Assembly (NCBI GenBank): GCA_002342175.1
Contig: DDPL01000064.1
Coordinates: 24,302-49,678 of the forward strand
Reading direction: 5' to 3'
DNA: 25,377 bases
DNA from: Legionellales bacterium UBA2469
GTDB taxonomy: Bacteria; Pseudomonadota; Gammaproteobacteria; Legionellales; Legionellaceae
In this document: positions 9,001 to 15,596 of the stretch, one piece after another
Position numbering within the stretch: position 1 is the first letter of the stretch
Layout: each line of letters opens with the position of its first letter
Position numbers and translations under genes: made by a program
The notes under the pieces: generated by a model
What the model saw: only the letters and a program-made list of their open reading frames with translations
Databases searched by the model: none
What the model was told of the DNA's origin: nothing

Positions 9001-9748
9001 TTTTTTAAGACAATTTAATTTGCCAAGAGCTGAGGTAGAAACATTTAAAAATAACCTAAAGATAAAAATGGAGCGAAAGTTTTTGCCGTGGATATATAAC
9101 CACTTAATTGACCACTGTTATACACAAAATAGTTGTTGTCATGTGTTAACATGTGAATCGGAAATAGCTAATTTGGCAAATAATAAAGTCGTATTAATAC
9201 AAAAAATTATCGACGAACAGGTTAATGTGCACCTTACACCTAGATTGAAACAATTATGGCAAGAAAAATTAAATAATAAAACTGAAGATAATCATATTTC
9301 TGTTCATTATAGAGAAAAATTACGAAAGATGAATTTCTGTGAGCAGTTGGAGTTATTTGTCGAGTCTTGCAATGACAATCAAAATCATCAGGAAGACTTT
9401 AATCGTAGTTTTAATAACTGTACAATCCCCGACGGTTTTTTTACTGAGCTAATAGCGTATGTTGGAAAATATTCTAAATATGATGATGTTAAATCCTTAT
9501 TGATGGCATATTTCCCGAAAGATGTCTACCTTCCATTTGATGCTGTTGAGAGCTCAAGATTAGAACTTATCATTGAGTTAGAAGTGATGTTACATAAGCT
9601 CGATGGATTTGCGGAAGAAACAGGATTGCAAGACAGTTTATCTCAAATCCAGGAAAGCATTGTTAAAAAACTGATTCCATTAAATCCAAACCCTAATCTT
9701 GTGCAGGAATTTGATGCATCTGATACCAAGAGGGCAAACGTATGTTAA
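6038..9748 (+). CDS. Very large helical protein of unknown function, paralog 1 (1236 aa)
   Basis: I do not recognise a characterised family. The protein is predicted soluble, with no signal peptide or membrane segment, rich in Asn, Lys, Leu and Ile and apparently almost all helical. Residues about 12-85 form an N-terminal module (PGINQF, YRQIPPWEMENLW, LEHLEYIYHKKLANTT). Its repeated short helix pairs (LWSLVALHGTLEHLEYIY) look like degenerate ankyrin-type hairpins. A central block at about 565-615 contains LKAKPYLKYVDKGVTFSLA. A C-terminal block at about 798-940 contains RYLSVPNTWL, AASDTSEEM and a Cys/His stretch SCPDGATKRIYSSLLDHPL. A further NSCCHVLTC lies near 1032-1040. All of these recur in the paralog at 10550. 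Relative to it, this copy has about 130-150 extra residues around 325-455, including a charged probable coiled coil. Size, helical make-up, tandem duplication and the Legionellales setting suggest a secreted host-directed effector, but that is inference. The ATG at 6041 is an alternative start. Confidence 0.85.
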   Translation: MMNNTAERDKYPGINQFLNAVNLHQRMESYRQIPPWEMENLWSLVALHGTLEHLEYIYHKKLANTTFYESMINFWYASDLNSWEDNIGYVFASNDIEKIKFIVSKGACKSITSDGNDTSMVKGHLEIILKSSNSNITICFFREWIQVASEIDKTIFHETIKEFITNNAPQISENLSGIFKIPLVIENFLTLERFKDYLIISIKNNLIESFTVIYNVLPNIIIKASTTNNYIFNLILLYADNITFCNQALAMMSHQDNESQNGSINPLLKGMLLVKSKENQTIIMDFLNKYHGELTMGTMPWYHPRKKMLELISSPILRQCFFTQEIQTGPKIPAFIYGQDSLDIEVIKDIIKNESIENIGKLLSVLNLLTPKLQFVDVLVTHWSNNEDFKQKLEFGIQSLFLAHLRVIEDALQNILLRNMREYRNERQKINLEIQDLLQEIYKTTQSKSILTDVFWVLYEHGTDADIELFLRKDNNLLFFYELVKDKQFLTTLRDCHNRQRLVDSGMYVEKLKRLDFPFQVMDNFREEIKEGYYDKKYKEISKYIEEYSKINHHEIWSSGDLDFMTQMSKKKQRGTPLTADEQTNFDRLKELKAKPYLKYVDKGVTFSLAKGLSTSGNNPTKQMILDTLVYYLIKQEQIIQNLSNRFWVSSSVNRQEFVHNLLSCPPIAAVLKFSFETNQNKLLSTLERSPNMQGYIGAFLDNREFYEKGMLNNFDFKTPYAENNTDSHASLDPKQVEMMNRLKKRYVFPKGFDGFVKRKELKDILIERYHKNPLIVGGKIMPLEYSYSLTHDEITACYKHNLHTAIRYLSVPNTWLTTQYGFMDSYRKCAILEETQIEALWIFWIAASDTSEEMSPREIIRVGNRDVQLTVDDRIQTYIDAIAQPARAHNFKTKLALGLAKRGDRDATHEVDDLQKDNPSCPDGATKRIYSSLLDHPLAVDINFVYARDMIRELKGMMFNHIYQQINLQNYQEIFDALQSQDKSYLDFLRQFNLPRAEVETFKNNLKIKMERKFLPWIYNHLIDHCYTQNSCCHVLTCESEIANLANNKVVLIQKIIDEQVNVHLTPRLKQLWQEKLNNKTEDNHISVHYREKLRKMNFCEQLELFVESCNDNQNHQEDFNRSFNNCTIPDGFFTELIAYVGKYSKYDDVKSLLMAYFPKDVYLPFDAVESSRLELIIELEVMLHKLDGFAEETGLQDSLSQIQESIVKKLIPLNPNPNLVQEFDASDTKRANVC

Positions 9749-9785
9749 TTTAAACATTTTATGAGGTTTGTCCGTACATCATCAT

Positions 9786-10340
9786 TCAGAGCAACCATAT
9801 GTCTTTTGCGTTTAACGCTGGCATCAATGGAAGTATTACAATGCAGTTGTTAATAGCCAAACTATTTAGTAAATCTGGAATAGCTGTTCTCTCATTGCTT
9901 TTTCCAGCCGTTTTTTCTTGTCCTAGTACAACGCCATTAGCCGTACTCAAAGCACTGATCATATGGATTGCTGATTTTTCATCGGCTGCATTAAAACTAC
10001 GGCGCAAAGTTTTTCCATCAATGGCAATAACATCACCATTCGTTGGTTTTGTCAAAGCTTGAATCCAACTTGTAAAACAATTGGCAAATTATTTGGTATT
10101 CAGTTTTCTCATAACTCGGAATATTGTATCATCAACTGGTATACCATTATCATATGGTAGAAACTGCCTTAGCTACTCAAGCTTAAGTAGACTGAAATCT
10201 CTGATGGATTTCCAACCTTCACATCCAGAGATTATCGGACTAATAATCAAAAAAATAATCTCAATTAATGGTTAGCGCTTTGTTCTATCAAATCTAGGAT
10301 CTTTGAGTGTTTTGAAGTTTGATAATAAGTCTGCTTGCAT
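9786..10340 (-). pseudogene. Decayed ISAs1-family transposase fragment
   Basis: The minus strand encodes an ISAs1-type (IS4-like, H-repeat associated) transposase, read with defects. It begins MQADLLSN at 10340, then FKTLKDPRFDRTKR, a TAA, PLIEIIFLIISPIISGCEGW, a TAG after LLKLE, LRQFLPYDNGIPVDDTIF, a TAA after RKLNTK, then an open stretch with the family signature VIAIDGKTLRRSF and SAIHMISALSTANGVVLGQ up to NNCIV. A frameshift follows, because the expected catalytic IDA is in the next frame at 9820-9828. After that the homology stops, so the C-terminal half with the remaining catalytic residues is missing. In total there are three in-frame stops, a frameshift and a 3' truncation. No inverted repeats or target duplications were seen. 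The remnant lies exactly between the two large paralogs. Confidence 0.88.
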
Positions 10341-10469
10341 GATGTTCCTTTGTAAAAAGGAAACATTTGATCATTTTTATCTACCTTTGTCGATCCCAGA
10401 AGTGCGAAAATTATTAGAATTTGTCGTTAGCTATGATTTAGACGATCTTGCCCTGGTATCAAGTTTAAT

Positions 10470-10498
10470 TTGTAAAATATCGCGCAAAATGTTATTAT
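10470..10498 (+). promoter_or_regulatory. Candidate promoter for the second large paralog
   Basis: TTGTAA (10470-10475) and TATTAT (10493-10498) are 17 bases apart, about 52 bases before the preferred start at 10550. The 209 bases between the transposase remnant and the gene otherwise show nothing firm. Pattern match only. Confidence 0.4.
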
Positions 10499-10549
10499 AT
10501 GAACACAATTTTGGTGATTATTTAATCATATTGCATGGTGTTTGTTATA

Positions 10550-13500
10550 ATGTTTGATAAAAATGAACTTCTTGATAATCCAGGAATCAACCAGTTTATA
10601 CAGTCACACACCCTTCGTGAACGGATGAAAGCTTATCGACAAATCCCGCTTTGGGAAATGGACAATCTTTGGCGGTTTGTTGCTCGCCATGGTAAATTAG
10701 AACACTTAGAGTACATTTATCAGAAAAAACTTGCAAACACGACTCTTTACGAATCTATGATTAATTTTTGGTATGGATCTGATGTAAATGGTTGGGAGTA
10801 TATCGTTAAAGATGTCATCGCTGCAGAAGATATTGATAAATTAAGATTTATTATTTCGAAAGAGGCATTTAAAGCGATTGATGTAAATGGAGGTTTTTTT
10901 GATGATGTATTGGATTATTTCCAAGGAAAGAATTTAAGCTTTATAAAAGCATGGATGACTGTGGAGTCAAAAGAGGCAAAGGATGCTCTTCATCAAATCT
11001 TCTTAGTGTTAATTCAAAATGCCCTCAATACGGAACTATTGAGTGCAACAGTTTACTCAAATTATGGTTATTTCATATCCCCAGAGCGCTTTAATGATTA
11101 TGTCAATCGCATAATAGACCAAGGTTTAATTGAGCCATTCAAAAAATTATACGAGTATATTCCTATTGATTGTAATGCAATTGAAAAAAGAAATAATAAT
11201 GAGTTATTTAAAAATATTTTAAAGCATTCTAATTGTCCAAATTTTTGTAAAAATGCTTTAGAACACATGACCACGCATACTAGCATCCAAAGAAATGGAA
11301 AAATTCATCCTATATTGCGCGAATATAATCGCCCTGAATTATCTAAAAATCATGATGCATTTAAATTATTTATTGCTCAGTTTGAACGTGAATTATCGAG
11401 CATGAATATCATTACTGATGAAATGAAGCTTGAGTTGTATAAGAAGCGTATCTTTAGTGTTTTAGATGAAAAAGATCAGGCAAGCGCTTTTGTGCATTTT
11501 ATTAAGCATGAATCCGAGGAAGGTTTAAAGACCTTTTTAAGTGAAGATAATAACCTCGATTTTTATTACAAATGTTTAGAGGAAATCGAGTTTCGGAAGG
11601 CTTTAAAAAACCAACTGGATGATTTAAAATTACAATCTTTAGATTTGCCATATGATGAATGTATTGAGCATTTAAATCCTTTTAAACAAAATGCCTACTA
11701 TTTGAGAAAATCGCAGGAAATTCTAAAATATATTGATGTTCATTCTGAAATCAAACGACTAGGAGATGATTGGTCTAAAAATGAATCAGCTTTTATGAAG
11801 CAGATGAGTACCAAAAAAAGTCAAAATATTCCCTTAACACTTGAGGAACAAAAGAAGTTTGTTCGTTTAAGAGAATTAAAAGCGAAGCCCTACTTAAAGT
11901 ACGTTGAGAAAGGTGTTACCTTTTCATTAGCTATGGGCCTAAGCTCATCTAAGAAATTAAATGCTTCAAAGCAGATGGTGATTGATACTCTCAATTTTTG
12001 TTTAAAAAAACAAAAGTCGCCTAACCCTTTGGGTATTTTTGGAGTAAAAGAATATTGTCCTCGTTTCACACATACAGCATTTGTTCAAAAATTAATAAGT
12101 TGCGGACCCATTTGTGAATTATTACCCCTTTCTTTTGCAAAAGATCGGAATCAACTATTAGAGACTCTGTATAATTCTCCAGGATTGCAGTATTGTTTGT
12201 CAGCACTCTTGGATATTCCCTCGTTTTATGGAAAGGGTATGACATTGGATTTTTATGTAAATCTCTCACCTGATATCTTGGACGAAGAAGAAGCCAAAAA
12301 AATTCGAGGATTTGAGGGAGCTATGCTTGGATTAACCCCCGACCAAGAAAAGATTTTGCAACGTTTGCAAAGACATTATAAATTGCCGGTGTCATTTGAC
12401 CCTGTTCAAAAAAGACAAGAATTAAAAGAAATTTTTGTAAAACGTTATCAATCTAAGCCTTTGGTTGTTCGTGGTCGAGAAATGCCTTTAGATTATGCTC
12501 CAAGGTTATATCTATCTCAAGCAGAAAAGGAAGCATGTTATAAAGATCCACTGCATTCAGTTATTCGTTATTTATCTGTACCTAACACTTGGCTTTCTCC
12601 AGATTTATTACATCCTGAAATTCCCGAATTGGCGACTGTGGATGTGAAAAACAAATGTGCCATCCTTGAACAAGATCACATTCGTTTGCTTTGGCTGTTT
12701 TGGCTAGCTGCGAGTGATACATCTGAAGAAATGCGTCCTATGGAAGTCATTCGAGAAGGTGAACGCATGGTTCCTGTGACGGTGGAACAACGGATTCAAG
12801 CCTATATCGAAGGAATTGCATGCGCGGCCCGAACGCATAATCGGGATAAAACCGAACGACAATTAGGTCGAGGTAATTCAAATAAATTGGTAGATGATAT
12901 GGATTTCGATAAACCGACATGTCCACATGGTGCAAAACAACAAATTTTTTTAAGTTTAATGGATCATCCTTTGAGGACTATCAATATAATTGGGCCACAA
13001 GTGATGATAGAGGATTTAAGACGCAATCGGATGCTGCGACATATCAAAGCACAAATTAGAATAGATAATTACCAAGACTTTTTTAAGATGCTTGAGAATC
13101 CGACCCTAGAAAACCAAAATGCTTTGAAAAATTTTAATTTACCACATCGTGAAATTGTTGCATTTAAGGCAAAAATTGGCGAAGTTTTTAGGAACGGACT
13201 ACCTTGGATTTATGGAAAATTAATTGATCACTTTTGTGAAAAAAATCAGAATTGTCATGCGCTCACATGTTTAGATGAACTGAATGAGCTTGCAGATAAT
13301 CCGGAGAAATTGATAAACCATCTGGTTTATCAAATCCTTGATGAACATCTGCGTCGTGAATGGAAGGATTTACTTGAAGATAAATCATTTGGTGTGGAAT
13401 ACTTAGAGCCATTAGACAATATGCTTTTTGCAGAAGAACTCGAATCGTTTGTTTCAACGATTAAACCTAGATCTAATTATGAGGGAAAATTTAAAGAAAA

Positions 13501-13819
13501 ATTTCCGCAGCATAAATTTCCAGAATTATTTTTTATTGCTTTAGATCAATATTTACATCAAAACTCGGTTTATTTAGATGTACAAGACCTGTTAGAGCAA
13601 AATCTCCCAGGCTACACGCCGTATAACCAGCAAGAATTTTTAGCACAGGAAAAGCCCATTACTTTAAGAATCCTAGCGGATAAGTTAGCAAGCTTTATTG
13701 AAAAACAAGTTGGAAAAGCTGATGAAATGGTTTTGGAAAATATTGCTGAGCTCATAGGGCACATCGAAGATAAACTCCAGGCCTTCGCTCCAACGCCTAA
13801 AAGTAGATGCCGATATTAA
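10550..13819 (+). CDS. Very large helical protein of unknown function, paralog 2 (1089 aa)
   Basis: This is a tandem paralog of the 1236-aa gene at 6038, unrecognised by family. Shared blocks are the N-terminal PGINQF / YRQIPLWEMDNLWRFVA / LEHLEYIYQKKLANTT, the central LKAKPYLKYVEKGVTFSLAM (about 444-463), RYLSVPNTWLS (about 673-683), AASDTSEEM (about 720-728), TVEQRIQAYI..IA..AR.HN, the Cys/His stretch TCPHGAKQQIFLSLMDHPL (about 790-808) and NCHALTC (about 901-907). Some nucleotide runs are nearly identical too. The region between about 110 and 420 is much more divergent and shorter. The last about 40 residues are Glu-rich (KADEMVLENIAELIGHIED) and end in a basic tail. This resembles the E-block C-terminal signal known for Dot/Icm substrates, but is only suggestive. 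The open frame extends to an ATG at 10535. I prefer 10550 because it aligns with the paralog's N-terminus. A bidirectional hairpin follows the stop. Confidence 0.85.
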   Translation: MFDKNELLDNPGINQFIQSHTLRERMKAYRQIPLWEMDNLWRFVARHGKLEHLEYIYQKKLANTTLYESMINFWYGSDVNGWEYIVKDVIAAEDIDKLRFIISKEAFKAIDVNGGFFDDVLDYFQGKNLSFIKAWMTVESKEAKDALHQIFLVLIQNALNTELLSATVYSNYGYFISPERFNDYVNRIIDQGLIEPFKKLYEYIPIDCNAIEKRNNNELFKNILKHSNCPNFCKNALEHMTTHTSIQRNGKIHPILREYNRPELSKNHDAFKLFIAQFERELSSMNIITDEMKLELYKKRIFSVLDEKDQASAFVHFIKHESEEGLKTFLSEDNNLDFYYKCLEEIEFRKALKNQLDDLKLQSLDLPYDECIEHLNPFKQNAYYLRKSQEILKYIDVHSEIKRLGDDWSKNESAFMKQMSTKKSQNIPLTLEEQKKFVRLRELKAKPYLKYVEKGVTFSLAMGLSSSKKLNASKQMVIDTLNFCLKKQKSPNPLGIFGVKEYCPRFTHTAFVQKLISCGPICELLPLSFAKDRNQLLETLYNSPGLQYCLSALLDIPSFYGKGMTLDFYVNLSPDILDEEEAKKIRGFEGAMLGLTPDQEKILQRLQRHYKLPVSFDPVQKRQELKEIFVKRYQSKPLVVRGREMPLDYAPRLYLSQAEKEACYKDPLHSVIRYLSVPNTWLSPDLLHPEIPELATVDVKNKCAILEQDHIRLLWLFWLAASDTSEEMRPMEVIREGERMVPVTVEQRIQAYIEGIACAARTHNRDKTERQLGRGNSNKLVDDMDFDKPTCPHGAKQQIFLSLMDHPLRTINIIGPQVMIEDLRRNRMLRHIKAQIRIDNYQDFFKMLENPTLENQNALKNFNLPHREIVAFKAKIGEVFRNGLPWIYGKLIDHFCEKNQNCHALTCLDELNELADNPEKLINHLVYQILDEHLRREWKDLLEDKSFGVEYLEPLDNMLFAEELESFVSTIKPRSNYEGKFKEKFPQHKFPELFFIALDQYLHQNSVYLDVQDLLEQNLPGYTPYNQQEFLAQEKPITLRILADKLASFIEKQVGKADEMVLENIAELIGHIEDKLQAFAPTPKSRCRY

Positions 13820-13851
13820 TATACCAGTATCCGCAATCATGAAGTCTCAAA

Positions 13852-13878
13852 GTAGGGGATTTAATCCCCTACCGTTTT
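13852..13878. terminator. Bidirectional hairpin terminator
   Basis: GTAGGGGATT (13852-13861) and AATCCCCTAC (13863-13872) form a near-perfect palindrome, in practice a 7-8 bp GC-rich stem with a 5-7 base loop. It is followed by CGTTTTAA on the + strand. It sits between the convergent 1089-aa gene and the 130-aa minus-strand gene and touches the stop of the latter. It probably serves both. The T-run is short. Confidence 0.65.
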
Positions 13879-14269
13879 AAGGACGAGGTCGCATAAAACC
13901 TGCAATCTCATCAATATCTAATGATGTTTTTTTTTCAATCATTTCCCTTAATTTGATTTGTTCATTGTTACTTATTCTTTCGAGATATTCTTTTCTTTCT
14001 TCATCCGTGCAAAGTGCTAAATCCTTAATTTTAAATAACCTTTGGTCAAGGGCATTCATGTATTTTACTGTGTGTTTATTTAAAAACAAATCATCTAAAG
14101 TTTGTTTGAGTTGCTTTTCTTTAATCTCTGTAAAATCGGTCACGTCAATGTGATGCTTTAGTCCAGCTTCCATAAAAAAAGGGTTGCCAATAAAAGAATT
14201 AAAAATTTGTTCATGTTCACCATAAGCGTGGTACCAAAAGCTTCTTTTTAAGAAAATGTTTCTAAACAT
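13877..14269 (-). CDS. Hypothetical protein (130 aa)
   Basis: Not recognised. The product begins MFRNIFLKRSFWYHAYGEHE, has an aromatic-rich first third (FNSFIGNPFFMEAG) and then a charged, probably coiled-coil helical remainder (EIKEKQLKQTLDDLF, CTDEERKEYLERI, KLREMIEKKTSLDIDEI) ending in GFMRPRP. No signal peptide or membrane segment is evident. A GGGG Shine-Dalgarno-like sequence lies 7 bases before the ATG at 14269. A TTG one codon upstream could also serve. A minus-strand promoter pattern lies at 14299-14327. It is convergent with the large paralog. The open frame, ribosome site and promoter support a real gene over the shorter opposite-strand frame. Confidence 0.6.
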   Translation of the reverse strand: MFRNIFLKRSFWYHAYGEHEQIFNSFIGNPFFMEAGLKHHIDVTDFTEIKEKQLKQTLDDLFLNKHTVKYMNALDQRLFKIKDLALCTDEERKEYLERISNNEQIKLREMIEKKTSLDIDEIAGFMRPRP

Positions 14270-14298
14270 CAATAATCCCCATTAATACAATGGGTTAT

Positions 14299-14327
14299 AA
14301 GATAAAGGATAAAAAATATTTTGTCGA
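14299..14327 (-). promoter_or_regulatory. Candidate promoter for the 130-aa gene
   Basis: On the minus strand TCGACA (14327-14322), then 17 bases, then TATCTT (14304-14299), about 30 bases before the start codon. The match is 5/6 at -35 and 4/6 at -10. Confidence 0.4.
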
Positions 14328-14377
14328 CGTTTTTTTGTTAATGTCAAATTTTTTAAACTATTGTTCTTAAAATGATC

Positions 14378-14383
14378 TATAAT
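14378..14383 (+). promoter_or_regulatory. Consensus -10 element upstream of the 369-aa gene
   Basis: A perfect TATAAT lies 31 bases before the ATG at 14415. I see no good -35 hexamer at 16-18 bases upstream (the bases read around AAACTA), so the element may be weak or activator-dependent. Confidence 0.35.
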
Positions 14384-14414
14384 ATGTCATATACGATTTA
14401 ACAATGGATGTTCA

Positions 14415-15524
14415 ATGATGATAACCGTAAATATGGAACCCCTTTTGGCTTTTGATCAAGAGGGAATTCCCTATGCCTGGTATCTTGTGATTAACCACAC
14501 GCATCCCCCGCACTTTTACAGAATGATGTACCATGGAAAACCTGTTTGGTCAGCGTTTGAATATCATGAACCCATTGACGCGTTTTATCTTAACGATAAT
14601 ATTCCGGTATGTATTATACTCAAAAAAAACCAATTGATTTGCCAGGTACGTCATTCGGAAGGGCTAAGCTTGGCATTATGTGAATATTACCTCGCAAAAA
14701 AACCCCTTTCGTTTCCTACCAATGAATTGTGTAAAATGGAAAATGTCACAGGAATAGCTGAATATATTCGTTCTGGAGGCGATTTTTCCGGAATATGGTC
14801 CGATTTAGATCCTAAAACACAATATCAAGTTATCGAGCATTTAAATGCATTGGAGATGCTTCGTTTAGGAGATATTAGTGATTTTCCGCAAATCTGGCAG
14901 TGCTCTAGACAATCCGATTTGAAGACGGCATTTTTAGGTTTGATAGATTTTAATATCTGTCCTGAAGAAATCTCATTGCTTTTACAAAACTATCCTGAAC
15001 GCTTGCTACATTTGTATTTGTTATTTAACCACAATATATTCGCGCCCGTTGATGAGCAAGCTCGTCAATCTTGCCTACAAAAATTAGAGGAAGCTATTTA
15101 TTTGCGCGACGGCCCAGAAATGGGCGAACGGTTTATTGAAGTGGTTAAATCGTGTATTGAGATCACTGCTTCCGTGAATGATAAGATGAAAGCCTATCGT
15201 CAATTGATGGCGTTTGTTAAACAGGAATTCCAGGAAGTCGAAAAAGACGTCATCATTGAAATGCTTACCGATCATGTCCTTTTTATGGCAATTAACTATC
15301 AATTACCTAAATCTTTCTTAGCGGGATTGCAACATCAAATTAACAAGGATTCATCTTTGCCTTTTTTAAAGCTAAGTATCAGTCCTGATTTAAAAAAATG
15401 TCAAAAACTTTTTCACTTGTTTATGAATCAAGAATTTACACCGTTGAAAGCCAGGGCCTTGAAAGAACGGCTTGAAGCTCATGTCAATTTAATATTAAGT
15501 CGTTATCGTTATCCAAGCACATAA
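14415..15524 (+). CDS. Hypothetical protein (369 aa)
   Basis: Not recognised. The first about 85 residues look like a beta-rich domain with many aromatics and histidines (GIPYAWYLVINHTHPPHFY, MYHGKPVWSAFEYHEPIDAFY, VCIILKKNQLICQVRH). The remainder is helical, with Leu-rich segments (ISLLLQNYPERLLHLYLLFN, LQKLEEAIYLRDGPEMGERF) and a basic C-terminus (KERLEAHVNLILSRYRYPST). No signal peptide or membrane span is seen. The ATG at 14418 is an alternative start. It sits next to the paralog pair and is followed by a transporter ATPase with a separate leader. The position between accessory genes suggests a lineage-specific protein. There is no basis for a functional call. Confidence 0.75.
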   Translation: MMITVNMEPLLAFDQEGIPYAWYLVINHTHPPHFYRMMYHGKPVWSAFEYHEPIDAFYLNDNIPVCIILKKNQLICQVRHSEGLSLALCEYYLAKKPLSFPTNELCKMENVTGIAEYIRSGGDFSGIWSDLDPKTQYQVIEHLNALEMLRLGDISDFPQIWQCSRQSDLKTAFLGLIDFNICPEEISLLLQNYPERLLHLYLLFNHNIFAPVDEQARQSCLQKLEEAIYLRDGPEMGERFIEVVKSCIEITASVNDKMKAYRQLMAFVKQEFQEVEKDVIIEMLTDHVLFMAINYQLPKSFLAGLQHQINKDSSLPFLKLSISPDLKKCQKLFHLFMNQEFTPLKARALKERLEAHVNLILSRYRYPST

Positions 15525-15596
15525 GATGTCTAGTGCCGACAGATAAGTTTGTGATAGGATTAAAAATTAGGCTTCTTATTGTACGGATAGTGGAGC

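Noticed and set aside
9799..10275. Plus-strand frames of 87 and 64 codons
   Set aside because: They are shadows of the minus-strand ISAs1 transposase remnant, whose protein signature is clear on the other strand.
10303..10557. 84-codon plus-strand frame (TTG start) before the second large paralog, also readable from ATG 10339
   Set aside because: It starts antisense to the transposase remnant and overlaps the next gene's start, has no ribosome site and resembles nothing. Most likely a chance frame.
13953..14153. 66-codon plus-strand frame inside the 130-aa minus-strand gene
   Set aside because: It is shorter, Ser/Leu-rich as antisense frames often are, and without a ribosome site or promoter.
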